A stretch of DNA of 64,000 nt from positions 1 through 64,000 of the forward strand of contig JAQFVV010000185.1 of NCBI GenBank assembly GCA_028023455.1, given 5' to 3'. Made by a program: the position numbers and the translations under genes. This document shows positions 25,201 through 38,589 of this stretch, in pieces (positions within the stretch are counted from its first letter, which is position 1; each line of letters begins with the position of its first letter). The notes beneath the pieces are model-generated. The model was given only the letters and a program-made list of their open reading frames with translations. It made no database searches and was not told the DNA's origin. Source of the stretch: Epiperipatus broadwayi (taxonomy: Eukaryota; Onychophora; Udeonychophora; Euonychophora; Peripatidae).

Positions 25201-26900
25201 AAAAAACATCTTGTTTTCCAAGTTTTGTAAGAATAGCCATTGCATCATTATAATGTCCTCACATACTTCTGGGTGAGCCTTGAAATGATGATGGTAATAT
25301 AACCACTTTTCCTATTTGTTTCCTTATAGTATCAACATTTTCAGTGATATAATTCATTAATCCTCTGTAATTTTTATCACAGAGCTTTCCTTATTGATAT
25401 CTAATAAAATTTAAATTGTTTGCCCCAACCCATAAATATGAATCAGCAATCCACTGTTGAGTGAGTTTTTCTCAAGGTAAAATCAGATCAAAACGATCTT
25501 GATGAATATATGTCTGTGCTACATTAAATTGCTACATATATGTTTTGTTTCATGCACCAACTGCAGCATGAAGATATACTTCAGCTCTAAGATCTGGATT
25601 CCAACCTAATTCTGCACTGAGATAAAAAATTGGATACATCATTGGATCCAAATTTTGGCTGAGAATATTAATATTTCTAAATAACTATTGGTTGTTGCAT
25701 GGATAAATTCAAATATATATACTCTAATGATGGTTTATCTTCATCATTTTGAAATGCCATTGGTACTTCATTAGCAGTTGGTAAATTATATTGATGATTA
25801 TCACTGTGATTGTAAATCCATATAAATTGTTAGCATAGTTAATTTTTTTGCTTCAACATATTCATGATTTTCTCTTTCTACTTAACTCAACATTTTATAA
25901 GTGACAGCAAATGAATTCCATCATTCATTGTAATTCTTGCATTATGTGTGGTAAGAATTCATAATTTTGAGGATTGTTTCATCTTTTTTGTAATGCTTCT
26001 ATGCTATCAAATATATATAATTATGCATATCTTCTTTCTTCATATTCAGCAAGATGTTAATGTGGTGTTTTATGATAAAATTGTCATTGAATTTGAAAAT
26101 AATAGGTCAATCACCTAAAACATTTCCTGCTAATTTAGCACCCATTGAGGCAAAATTAACAACACTATTATAATATCTAATATTATCTTTAAAGTTCTGA
26201 TAGTCATGCATGTTTGAATTAGACCATATTTTGAAGATATTGTGGAAAGCTTGGACATGATGATTATTTTACTTTACCTTTATGACAACAACTACTGAAT
26301 TTTTCATCATTTGGTTTTTCATACATAAAATAAAGTGCTCCACAAAATTGACAAATAATATTTAAAGGTCCACTCAAATGCACTGTAATAATCAATTAAT
26401 TTATTTTTAAATAAAGGTTTTGCTGAATTTGTTCTTGAATACTTCTTCTAGCAGGTTCAGGATATCTTTTTGAATCATTATTATGATGATTTACATTTGC
26501 TCCTTGTGCTTCAATTACTATTTCTGATAAAGCTATAAGAGATTAATCTTGTGACATACATAATTCTGATTAATCATCATGAGAAGCAGCATCTTGGACA
26601 ATAAATTCATTGGATTATAGTTTACAATTAGAAGCACTAAGATTTACAAAACCCTGTGATCATTGTGAAAGGCATTCATTTTCTCATCTTTCTCTTTAAT
26701 GTTTTGATACATTATATAAACATTGAGATCTTTCTTCCATAGATTTATTTTCTCGAGCACTTCACTTTCTTTTTCGAATTGATTCTTTTCATTTTGTCTC
26801 ACTTTGAAATACATAATCTCTTCAGTGTTTAATTGTTTCTCTATTTAAATGAGGTTTGAGTACTATTGGTGTCTCATTATTGTCCTGATTATTATCAATT
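22220..26900 (-). mobile_element. Decayed autonomous Helitron (Rep-helicase), minus strand
   Basis: Reading the minus strand from about 26900 gives, in family order: a zinc-finger-like segment (26400-26290: CQFCGALY, then CCHKGKV), a conserved Rep-side segment (QWIADSY near 25450; VVILPSSFQGSPR near 25290; FCTFTCNGKWPKIQ near 25200), the HUH motif GLPHAHILLIL (25008-24976), the MIHKSCVTFNPQAPC segment (about 24860-24810), a helicase Walker A FYIDGPRGSGK (about 23640-23608) and the terminal helicase motif [14 protein letters not shown] with [10 protein letters not shown] (22420-22310). Many stops and frameshifts break it. It is flanked by related repeats on both sides. Confidence 0.85.
22220..26900 (-). 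pseudogene. Helitron replication initiator-helicase (RepHel) pseudogene
   Basis: RepHel nicks DNA with an HUH-Y2 nuclease and unwinds it with a Pif1-like helicase during rolling-circle transposition. The two histidines of the HUH motif are still readable (PHAH), and the Walker A lysine survives in GPRGSGK. The order and spacing of motifs over ~4.7 kb match a full-length RepHel. However, the frame changes repeatedly: an 87-codon frame at 25039-24776 covers the MIH segment while the HUH motif is read in another frame. The helicase part is also split by the palindromic insertion at 22780-22889. The tyrosine pair could not be placed with confidence. No functional product is possible. Confidence 0.83.
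22780..22889. repeat. Palindromic insertion (47-bp arms) inside the Helitron helicase
   Basis: 22780-22826 and 22843-22889 are near-perfect reverse complements (CAAGGCAAAACTC and GAGTTTTGCCTTG at the ends; AGTGCCACCCTGTGCCAACC in the arms) with a ~16-base loop. The arms are clearly richer in GC than the surroundings. It looks like a tiny non-autonomous element that landed in the dead Helitron. Confidence 0.8.
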
Positions 26901-27149
26901 ATTATCAGTATATCTATAATGTTTATTTTAGTGATTATTTTGTAATTATATGTATCTATCTTTGAGATTTCACAAATTATTTATATATATAACACCAACA
27001 ATTATTTTAATTAAAAAAATTAATACTATACTTTTATATTTTCTGGATATATATTTTAATTTAAACAAATTTAAAGTTAGTTTTTTTTTTCCAATTTGAA
27101 TTTGGCAGCATTTCCGATATATATATATATTTTATTTTAATCATATTAG

Positions 27150-28111
27150 ACAGTGTTTTTTGATTGGTTGTTTACGGACAGGATGTCGTTTTTTTAATTG
27201 ATTGATTTAGCGCCTTTTTAAAAAAGATTTAATGTAAATTAAACAATAGATTTAAATATTATATAAATAAATGTGAGAAATGTACATAGCCCCCGATATC
27301 TCTCATTTTTGTAATTTAATCCCTCCCCCCCCCCCATTTCATTTATAAATAATAAGATTATTTACTGGAGTGCCCTTTGAATGAAAAATAATACCCTAAT
27401 ATTATTATTTACTGGATGTAAATATGATACTAAAATATTTTTTAACCTCCCTAAATATTACATTTCAAGCATGAATTTGTGTAGTGTAATCACATTATAT
27501 TACCATAGCTCTATAGAACAAAGCACATATACTGTTCTGATAAAAATATAGGATTACTGGAATGCCCTCTAAAGAAAAAAAAATTTTTTTTCAATAATTA
27601 GTCATTACTATTGTAATCATGCCTGTTGTTTTTGTAATTTTTTTTAATTGCTTGCTTTATCTGTTATATCTGCTAGCATTGCAACTTCAAATATATATTT
27701 ACTGCAGCACCCTCTATATAAAAAATAACATTTTTTTTTTGATAATCAGTTATAACGACCATAATCATAATTTTTTTTAGCTTTATTAATAATTACTAAT
27801 TATTGTAATTGTTTTCTTAAATATAATATTTGTAATATATTTTATTTAATTGGTTTTAACAATTTTTTGAGATATAATATAAATATAGTTTTTTATTAAA
27901 GAGTACTAATTTATAAAAGTTCATCTGAACTATATGATAGCATGAATACCCTTAATGTCATATTATGAATTGGTATTTGTGGCTGTTTCTGCAGATGGCT
28001 GGATGGAATACAAAACTGCTGGTCGTTTTTGTATTTTTTTTTATTAAATGTATTTGTAATATTTTTTTTTATTGGTTGCTTTAACAATTTTTTTTAAGAT
28101 TTAATGTAAAT
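27150..28111. repeat. Right-flank repeats of the Helitron region, part 1
   Basis: About four diverged repeats contain AAGATTTAATGTAAAT (27225, 28096) or related text, and the motif TTTACTGGAGTGCCCTC or a variant (27362, 27551, 27695). A 13-base C run sits near 27325-27338. 27900-28020 matches 21120-21250 and 28845-29000. Confidence 0.6.
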
Positions 28112-28809
28112 ATAAACAAAGAGCTTTGCTAGTTGCTCAGCAAGCTTTGTGATAAATGCTTAGCAAGAGAAAGCATTTAAAATATCTCTATTAGAAAGCA
28201 CACCCAAATCCCAGACCAGTGGTTTCAGACATTAGATCTAAAAATACCAACCCAAAGCCAGCATTTATCTAAGTATTAACCATTGAGTAGAAAATCTGAA
28301 ATTTTCAGACACTTAAATATCTTTGTTTATCTTTTACAAGCTTAAAAAAATGGGGTCATGTGATATATGACTATTTTTTAATTGACTATTTATAGTCTTT
28401 GCTTTCAGTCTTAAGCAATGTTATATTGCTAAGACTACTAATATATGGTTTGGCTGAAGATCTCTCAGCCTCATATAGCTATTTGAGTAGATAGCTGAGT
28501 TTGAAAATATTTAAGTGTCTGAAAATTTCAGATTTTCTACTCAATGGTTATCTCTTAGATAAATGCTGGCTTAGGGTTGGCATCTTTGGTTCTAGTGTCT
28601 GAAACTATCCTAGTGCCTCACTGAGGAGGACCAAAGCATGAAACCAGGGATTTGGGTGTGGTTTCTGATAAAAATATTTTAAATGCTTTCTCTTACTAAA
28701 CATTTATCACAAAGCTTGTTGAGCAACTAAAAAAGCTTTTTGTTTACATTTTACAAGCTTAAAAAAAAGGGGTCATGTGATATATAACTATTTTTAATTT
28801 TTTTAATTT
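28112..28809 (+). mobile_element. Hammerhead-family insertion: inverted partial unit plus a full unit, 11-bp target duplication
   Basis: This segment is related to the ~423-bp unit of the array at 61938-64000. About 28112-28320 is a partial unit in minus orientation, and 28320-28809 holds a plus unit with ~418-base periodicity (ACAAGCTTAAAAAAA at 28336 and 28754). The direct repeat TTAATGTAAAT flanks it (28101-28111 and 28810-28820), and the host sequence on either side rejoins as one copy of the Helitron-flank repeat. The plus unit keeps CTCACTGAGGA and GAAAC (28618-28650) but with a spoiled stem II; the minus unit lacks the ribozyme core. The inverted head arrangement resembles that of PLE insertions. 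Confidence 0.75.
28597..28665 (+). ncRNA. Degenerate hammerhead ribozyme relic
   Basis: CTGAGGA fits CUGANGA with N=G and is followed by a short segment that can hardly form stem II (GGACCAAAGCAT), then GAAAC. The cleavage triplet GUC of the array copies is replaced (CAGGGA). Position within the unit is the same as in the intact copies at 61941-63697. Self-cleavage is not expected. Confidence 0.55.
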
Positions 28810-29160
28810 TTAATGTAAATGTATTTTTCTATAAAACATTGCTAATTTATAAAATTGGCTAACATTACTAAGTATATCATTCATCTGAACTATATTAGAG
28901 GATTGACAGACCATGAAAGCATGGAGTGCTTTAATGTTGAATTATGAATCCATGTTTGTGGCTGATTCTGCAGCTGGCTGGGAACCTTTATGACAATATA
29001 AATATTATTTTCCTGTAGTTAAGAGCACTCATACTATTTTTTCCCAATATATTTTATTTAATGGCAGGAATTACTTCCTTCACATAAACATATTGGTTGT
29101 GACATCATCAAACAAACATTCATTTACCAATCAGACAACAGAGAAATTTATGGATTTTAT
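28810..29160. repeat. Right-flank repeats of the Helitron region, part 2
   Basis: This continues the repeat copy that the hammerhead-family element interrupted. 28880-29010 matches 21140-21240 (ACAGACCATGAAAGCATGGAG) and 29055-29150 matches 22035-22120 (ACTTCCTTCACATAAA). It ends where the LINE relic begins. Confidence 0.6.
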
Positions 29161-30990
29161 ATAAAAAATATTATTCATTGTAGACCAATAGGATAATGTC
29201 AGTATTATATAAAGTTTTAGCATATATGGTGGCTACAAGGGTTACAAAATGGATGGAATAAAATGAAATTGTGAGAGAAATACAAGGAGGTTTTTTATCA
29301 AATAGGCATATAGTAGATAGTTTATTTGTAGTTACACAACTTATAGATATGAGTAGAAATACTTGTAGACAGTTATATATGGATTTTATAGATATAGACA
29401 AAGTATATGATAGAGTAAATAGAAATAGATTATGGGTAAATTTATCAAATTTGGAAATAAATGGAGCTTTAGTGGACTTTATTAAGAGCTTGTATGAAAA
29501 TAATTACTATAGGTATCAATTTGGAAATATAGAATCAGTTAAAGTTAAAAATGGAATGGAACTAAGACAAGGATGCCCCATATCATCTATTTTGTTTTTG
29601 GTGTATTTGTGAAAAATGGAGAGAGGAATAGAAAAAAAAACTAGGAAAGGGGATAGAGATACCATTAATAGGTGGCAAGGAAGTATATACATTATCGGGT
29701 CTTTTAGTTGTGGGTGATGTCTTCTTGTGTACAGAAAGTATATGGATGTTATGCTGAAGTCATGCACAAGGATGTTAAAGTGATGGGGATTAAATTTAGT
29801 AAAGAAAAATCAAGAGTATCAATGATTAATAGTGGGGAAAGAGAAGACAAAGAATTTTTTATTGGGGGATATAAAGTTAAGTGTGGTAAATAGGTATAAC
29901 TATTTGGGAATCATCTTAAATAGAGAAATTTTTTGGATGAATGGGAGAAAAAATTGACAAATGAAGCAAAAAGAAGATCCGATAAAGAAATTAAGTGTTT
30001 TTATATAATAAATATGATGAAGCTAGAATTGTAGGGATGTGGCATTAGCAGGGTTAACATATGGTAGTGATGCATTATGTGTTACTAAAGGAATGTTTGA
30101 TTACTTAGAAAAAGTACAAAGAGAAGTAGGAAATATGCTTTAGTTGCAGATGTGTGGATGGCAAAGGAGGCAATTCAAGGAGAAATAGGATGGTCAAGTT
30201 TTTATATGAGAGATGCAAAAAGCAAAATGATGATCAGTACATTGCGTTTTATGAATAATAAGAAAATAACCAAAATAGTATTTAATTGGGTTATGAGTAA
30301 AGGGCAGGCAAAACAAGATGGGTGAAAAAAGTAGTATGTAAAGAATTTATGACAGTATATTTATATTAAAGGTGGAATAATTACGTAAGGAGAATTGTTG
30401 CCTGTTATAGTGGCAAGGAATGGGATAGAAGAATAGGTGCATTAATAGAGAATAGGGAGTTGGAGAGATGAAGAACTAATATGGAGAGTAAAAAGACTTT
30501 AAAAATATATAAAAGTAAACAGAATATTAGGTGCAAATTAATTTATGATAATAGCAAGCAAAGTAGTTTACTGTTTAAGGCTCAAAAAGTATCATTAGCA
30601 ACAAGGGAATATAAACATAAATAGAAAAACATGGGTGATTTATTTTTCAAGTTGTATAAAAAAGGCATAGAAAATATTAGGCATCTGTTAATTGAATGTA
30701 AATGCTTACAAGCAGAAATAGTATAAATAATAAAGTTGTGGAAGAATAAATATGAACAAAGTGATTATATAGAAAGTGGGTTCTTGGTTTTTATGCTGGT
30801 TTTGAGAAAAGATAAAGGAGATTTAGATATAAAGACCATGGGGTTGACAAAGATTATGGTGTGGAAATGAGATGAAGCAAGATAGAGAAGAATATGGATA
30901 AAACTTAGGGTCAGAAATGGTAAGGAAAAGTAAAGTGGGTAACAGTTTCTCTGGGAATAGTGGGAGAGAGAGAATCCTGACTCTAAAACA
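29150..30990 (+). pseudogene. LINE reverse transcriptase relic
   Basis: In the plus strand, 29271-29612 is an open 113-codon piece with RT motifs: QGGFLSNRHIVDSLF, then YMDFIDIDKVYDRVNR (motif A) and ELRQGCPISSILF (motif B). Further pieces follow in shifted frames: LVVGDVFLCTES (eroded motif C, about 29705-29740), then a C-terminal part with IRHLLIECKCL (about 30675-30715), as in the C-terminal Cys/His region of LINE ORF2. Stops and frameshifts are frequent. The endonuclease region is missing, so the copy is 5'-truncated. It ends beside the large GATA foldback. Confidence 0.8.
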
Positions 30991-31533
30991 GAAGTCCCAG
31001 TGCATCATATTGCATCATGTTTGATCTAAATGATGTCAGTTGGAAATAAAAATAGAACATTTCAGTCAAACTCTTTATATTAAAGCATTAAAAAAAATTT
31101 AGGTATGAAAAAAAAGACCAGTCATCTATTTGACTAGCTAATCACTCATACATTAACTCATTTATTAGTTTACTAACTCTATCTATCTATATGCTTATTT
31201 ATTAATCTATCTCTTACTTGTTTCTATTTATCTATCTATTCATCTTTTAACTGCCTCTTTATCTGCTTATCTATATAGCTATCTATCTATCTTTTACCTG
31301 TTATTATATCTGTTTAACTAACTGTTTCTCTTTCTGTTTGCCTATGTGTTTCTATATATGTTTATCTATATATCTATCTATTTATGTGGTTTTTTACATA
31401 ATAGTTTATTTATGCATACAACCATCCATTTAACTATTTAACCACCTACTCTTAATTTATCTATCTATTTATCTGTCTACCTACCAACTTACATAAATAT
31501 CTATCTAACTATATGTTTATCTTTATATATGTG

Positions 31534-32288
<755 letters not shown>

Positions 32289-32489
32289 TTGCTTTCCCAT
32301 GAATCTAGTTGTTTATCCATTCAACAATCGATCTATTTAACTATTGAACCACCCACCCATTCATTCATCTATTAGATATCTATATTTACTTATCTGCCTA
32401 CATATCTATATTATTATCTACCTTCTTACCTGACAATCTATTTACCTGTCTCCTATCCGCTTTTATATATCTATGGAGTGGAATAGTTA

Positions 32490-33620
32490 AAAATAAATAA
32501 CTACATAGATAGAAAACCAGATAGATAGATAAATAAGTAGCTAGCTGGCTAAATATATATATAGACACATAGATAAATAAGCATTTAGGTAGATAGTTAG
32601 GCAGATAAATGAAAAGGATTATGGATGGATATTGGCTAGATAGTTAAATAAATAGTTAGATGCATAAATAAATTGATTGGCAGGAAAAGCAGGAAACCAA
32701 ATAAAGAGATATATAGACAGACAGACAGAAAGAAAAGTAGATAATTAGATAAACATATAGAAAGACAGAAAGATAAATAGGCATTTAGGGAGATAGTTAG
32801 ACAGACTGATAAATAGATAAGAGATTGGTGGGTTGTTAGATAATTAAATTGATAGATAGATGCATAAATAAATTGGTAAGTAGAAAATCAGATAAATAGA
32901 TGGTTACTTAGATATATAGATCTATAGGTAGATAGGTAGATAGATAAACATTTAGAGCGACAGGTATATTAATAGGCAATAGACGGGTAGTTGACTAAAT
33001 TGGTAAATGGGTGTTTGGATGCATAAATAAATTGATAGGTAGAAAACCAGATAAATAAATAGACAGACAGAGAGATAAATAGTTAGATATAGGGATAAAC
33101 ATATAGAGAGAAACAGACATGAAAATAGGCATTTGGGTAGATAGATAGAAGATAGATAAATATATATGGTATAGGTGGATAGTGAGATAGTTAAATGGCT
33201 GGTTGGATGCATAAATAGATACATAGAAAATTAGATTAGATATGTAGGTAGACAATAAATAAATAGACAAATAGGTAGATAGATGATAGATAAACATATA
33301 GAGAGAAAATAAATAGGCATTTAAGAAGAACTGTAGATAGTCAGATAAGAAATGAGCGAGTGGTTAGTTAAATAGATAGTTGGATGCATAAACAAATTGT
33401 AATACAAATAAACATATAGAGGAACAGTTAGATAAATAAATAGATAGACAGTAAATAAATAAACACATAGAGAAATAAATAGTAGATAAGTAGATAAACA
33501 GATAAAAAGAGAAGTGAAAGATAAATGGATAGATAACAGAGAGAAATAAAAGATAGATCAATAAATAAGTATATATAGATATCAAAAAATTGAATAAATT
33601 TATGAATGACAAAACTAGTT
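32490..33620. repeat. Degenerate GATA-type repeat (right arm of the foldback)
   Basis: A patchwork of GATA, GACA, AATA and GGTA units. Longer phrases such as TGGATGCATAAATAAATTG recur at about 32655, 32860, 33015, 33205 and 33380, giving a higher-order periodicity of roughly 150-200 bp. Confidence 0.85.
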
Positions 33621-33739
33621 AAATAGATAAATAGTTTTATTTTTTTCCTGCCTACATTTTTTTTTAATGCCTTACTATAAAGAGTTTAACTGAAACATTT
33701 TATTTTTTTTCCCAACTGACATCATTTAGGTCAAACGTG

Positions 33740-36700
33740 AATCACCAATGTCAAGATGATACCTTCGAATTTCGCAGTGGGATATAACTTTGTAAATATT
33801 GAAGTAATAAAAAATGTTTTATGTTTTTATAGTTTTATTTATTATGCATGATTTATGATCCTTAATAGATGTAAGTAATTTTTTTGATCAAATATTAATA
33901 CTTGCATAACTATTGTTTTTGAAAATATTTTTTTAATAGTGTGTAATATGCTTTTACAGTTTTATTTATTAGTTGTAAAACTAATTTAAATATTTGTTAT
34001 GTGTGGCTTATATGTCCTTAATTCACTTATTTTTTGAGTTAAATATTATTTGATAAACTATTTGAAGCCCCCTCATCATGCATTTTTCTTGTTCTGCAAA
34101 AATTTTTGAATGTTTATTTTTTGTGCTCGAGAAAATATACATTTTTGATTTTAATATTTAATAATTACATGTACTATATCTATTTACATACCATTTAACA
34201 AAATAGTTTTGATGTAATATCAAATTCTACTCTGCTGCCATAAGCATATGTTTTTTTCTTTCATAGATTAGTTTAATAATTTTAACTATGTTCATTTAAT
34301 TGTAGAAGTAATTTTAATGTTTTTCTATGTAAGCAGTTATTTGTTATGTCAAATATTATTTGTTAAATTGTGTTTTATTGATTGTATTAATATATTTTTG
34401 TAACTTGGTTTAATTAGAGGGTATTTGAACACAGACTTTCAAGAGCCATTCCACTATCCATTGCATCAAATGCCTTCTAATTACATCTAAAGTTGAGTAG
34501 ATATATTATACTTGTAGTCAAATATTAAGTTGGTTTAGGAATTTATTTTCTGGTTTCTACATGTAATTTGGCAGTTTAATGTAAAATACTAAAATTTGCT
34601 AAATATTGTTTTTTGATATTGTTTTAATCTTTTATTTTGCTAACTTTTCTTGTCATTTTCTAATTATTAATATTTGCTAAATATTATTTTTTTGATATTT
34701 GATCTCTTTGGTCATATGATTATACTTATTTTTATGAAAGTTTTTTTTTTTTTGTTTTATTTTTAATGAAAATTGCCATTTGATTATGATGACTGGAAAA
34801 ATTATCCAGAATCATTGTTATCAAATGAGGAAGATATATCTCACATCTTTTATTACTCAGTTGCATTAGTGATGGTTTTGAGCTCCCACTGTTGTCAAAA
34901 ATGGTGGAGAATACATACTAAATTGGTACTGATTATTTTGTTTCCTGCACAAATATAGATAACTGTTATATGAATAAAAAATAAAATTAAATCAAAAAAT
35001 TATAGAATAAAGTTGAACATGTGAAATCATAAAACAAAAAAAATCCTTTATTTAGTTGAAATTAAATGTTATTTTGCTAAAATATCAATACACTTTTAAT
35101 ATGTCACATGGATGATCTCAAGAATTAATAAATATTATGCTTTGTCCATAAAATTTTTTACTTCAACTTATAACACACACACACACATATATATATATTG
35201 TAACGGTATATAAATATGCCATTACATTAATTTAAAATTAAGTTCGCAAATAAAAATAAATTTATTAAAAACTAAAAACTAAAAAAATTAAAGAGTTGTT
35301 CAATATATATATATTCGCACAGATGCAAAACTTTTAAAATTATTTCTTTTTTAAATAAAAAAAATAAATAAAAGGTATTTGAAAATACTTTTTTAGAAAA
35401 AAGTACAAGAAAAAGATAAAATATTTTTGTAAATGGAAATGATTGTTTTATAAATTAATTGAAAAGCAAACTAGCCCTTGGGTCTCTTATATAATTAAAA
35501 AGTCAGAGAAAAGATATAGATAAGAGAATAAAGAGAATTAGCTTGACAAATGAAAGCACCAAGACTCAGCTCAGACCCTAATAAAAATGATGGATTAGTG
35601 ACGTTTTGTTCATTGAATCTAGAGGATGATTATAAAAAGAAAAAAAAATTCAAATTAAGACAGTTCCAGCTTGATTGTTTTTGAGAGGTGTGATAGGATG
35701 CACATATCACCCTCTCTCTTTATTTAAAAAAAATGAAATGACTGTAATGCCAAAATTGAACCAGCTAAGGCAGCCTCCAGATTGAGAACTATGGCATGAA
35801 CAACAGACCGATTTTCCATGAAAGTCTTCGTGGGAATTGACACCAGAAACCAGGAGCTCTTCTACTGTAAGGTGTAAACAGAAACATTTTACTACAAATA
35901 ATTAAGAACTTTAAAGATTTAATAAGCTAAACATATTTTTTTAAATGAACTTTAATCTGATTTTCCAAATTGATAATTAATGTTTAAATTATATATATTT
36001 AAGTTTTCTAAAAAAATCATTTCCATTTTCATTTTTTTATTATTATTAATATTGTATAAATTACTAAATGCATTAAATTTAAGTTGGGCATAGATGCTTG
36101 CATAGATTCATTCATGTTTAATTATGTTTTGTTTTCATATTTGATTAAAATATATAGACATTTGGTAAATAACGATATCTTACATTGAATATCTAAAAGG
36201 TATTTATTCAGATGTCTTTTTAGTTATTGGTGTCAATATGGCATCTTATGATGAATGCCATTGGGTTTCTTGTGAATTCCCTCTGCAATTACATCAATAA
36301 CTTTATATTTTGATCATTTATATTTATTTTGAAATGTTTTTGAGCATGTAATCTATGTAATTGATCTATACTCAACATTAAAAACAAACTATTATAAAAT
36401 TCATCTGCGTGAATTTATATAAATGTTAAATTTAAGTCGGGCATGAATGGCTATATAGATTTGTAAAATTATATTAGGGGAGGGTAATCTTAGGTTATTT
36501 GTTACATAGTTGAATTAGGTCAATGGATTGGATATATTGGTGTAATTTGTAGATGTAGTACAAGATTCGCTAAGGGCAGAATCACTTTATATGCTGCACA
36601 CCCCCTGTTTGCCTATGGAATGGGATGGTAAGACAGGAACCACAGTCCCTTTCTATGGAGTTTCTTTTATTGCTCTTTTCATCAAATAGATGTAGTATTC

Positions 36701-38340
36701 CTATCTGGACAAGAGTCAATTTCTTCTCTTAACCTATTTTGTGCTGCCATATTTGTGTTACATTGAATACATCGATGTACCATATGGATTGATGCCAGTT
36801 TGACTGCGAACTTTTGGCCTAAGGTTGAAATAATGGATAGAATATTTTCTTTTCAAATGCAAATCTGTGTAGTTTATTCATACTCGACAATCTTAAAATA
36901 AATATAAAATTCATCTGTGTGGATGATTTAAAATCTTAAAATATAATTTAAATTAAAAGTTAATATTAAAATCTAAATAATAAATGTTATTCCTCAAATT
37001 TAAAATGATTATATATGTGCGTAAATTTAATGTTTGTGTGTTAATTACTGGCAGTGGCTTATTTTATTTCTTTTTTAATATTAAAGATATTCTTAGATAA
37101 GAACTTATAAAATATATCATTATGAAAACTTATAGAAATGTTTTAAATCTCTGCTACTCTGCTGAGCTAATGACAATGGGCTAACAGTCTGAATCAATCT
37201 ATAAATTTTTTTTTTTAACTTACATATCTGCCTACTATATAAATTTTCTAGGTTCAAATGCCTAGTGGCACCCTGTAGTGCAGATACATTAAGACTCCAT
37301 TCTTTTGGACTGTTATAATATATATATATATATATTGTATCACTAATGAGTAATGCTTCATATAAAATTGTTGTTTGCAACTATTAACTAAAATCGTATA
37401 TTTAAATAACAAAGATTTTGAATTAAAATATCTCATTTGAAAAAGGAAGAAATCTATAAAAGTTTAAAGAGTAATTAGAGGGGTGAGACAATTTAACTTG
37501 GCAAAAATTAAACTGTAGAATAAATTAAGAAAGAGTACTTAGAAAGTTAGTTTATTAAAAAAAAATGCAGTTAGCCTGAGGGGGAGGAGTGTAACTGAGA
37601 AAATTAAAAATATTAAAGAAAAAAAAATCTTTTCATTTATTTAGTTAAAATAAAATATATGTGTGCATAAATAATGAGTTGATTGTAAACAAAGAAATAG
37701 TAAAATGTGTGCATGTTAAAAAAAGAAAATATGAAAGTTAAATGTAAAATAAATGAAAGTTTATAAGTAAAAATTCCCTCAAAGATTGCAAATACTCATA
37801 AGCTATATAAAAACAAGATTAGCAATGGCTACTAATTAAAATCCATAAACAGGATTAATTAAAAGACATCTTATCATAAGAATTTAATCAAAGCAGTGGA
37901 CAAATTTAAAAACTAATTAAAAAGGATAACAACAAGGTCATCATATAAATAGGGTCAAAAATTTATCAAGTCTCACATATCTAGTCTTTTTTACATAGCT
38001 AGTCATTCATGTATCTAAAGTCAATGAATATAATGTAGTGTTAAGCAGCTTTCAGAGCATGTGATGGGCTACAACCTTCATCCACAAAAAGATCAGCAGT
38101 CTTTCCAATAGAAGCAGTGCTCATATAATAATTTAAAACCACCAAAAAGTGTCTAACTGTTTTGAGTAAGCAGTAGCCTGGAACCACAATCATCAGGACC
38201 ACATCAGAAGCCTAAAATCCAACTAGTTGGTAAAACACATACACAGCCACAAATAATTTGAATCCACCATGTTCAAAAATTTGGTAATCATCTGAAATCC
38301 AGACATGGCTGCTTGGGACATTGATGCTATACAAAATCAA
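33740..38340. other. AT-rich stretch, nothing firmly recognised
   Basis: There is no coding domain. A TGTAACGG..CCATTACA inverted pair at 35198-35226, next to an (AC)n(AT)n run, looks a little like the TG end of an LTR, but no matching end, primer site or second copy is seen. 38040-38340 is less AT-rich but unidentified. Confidence 0.4.
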
Positions 38341-38589
38341 TCAAATGTAATGTTACCAGGCCAACACAACTTTTTTTTATAGAACGTGATTTTTTTTTTG
38401 ATTAAACAAATTATTATTTCATTTATAACATTATTTCTTTTTTATTAAACAAATTTTTATATTCATTTTAGTTGTTTTTTTTTAACCTGATATTTTTCTT
38501 TATTCAAAAAATTGTGGTAATTTAATTTTGTGTTTATTTTTCTGATTTTTAAAACTTTGGACTGTTTCATGACGAAAAAAAACTTGTTT

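Noticed and set aside
35198-35900. LTR beginning with TGTAACGG
   Set aside because: No matching CA end, no second LTR, no primer-binding site and no gag or pol nearby.
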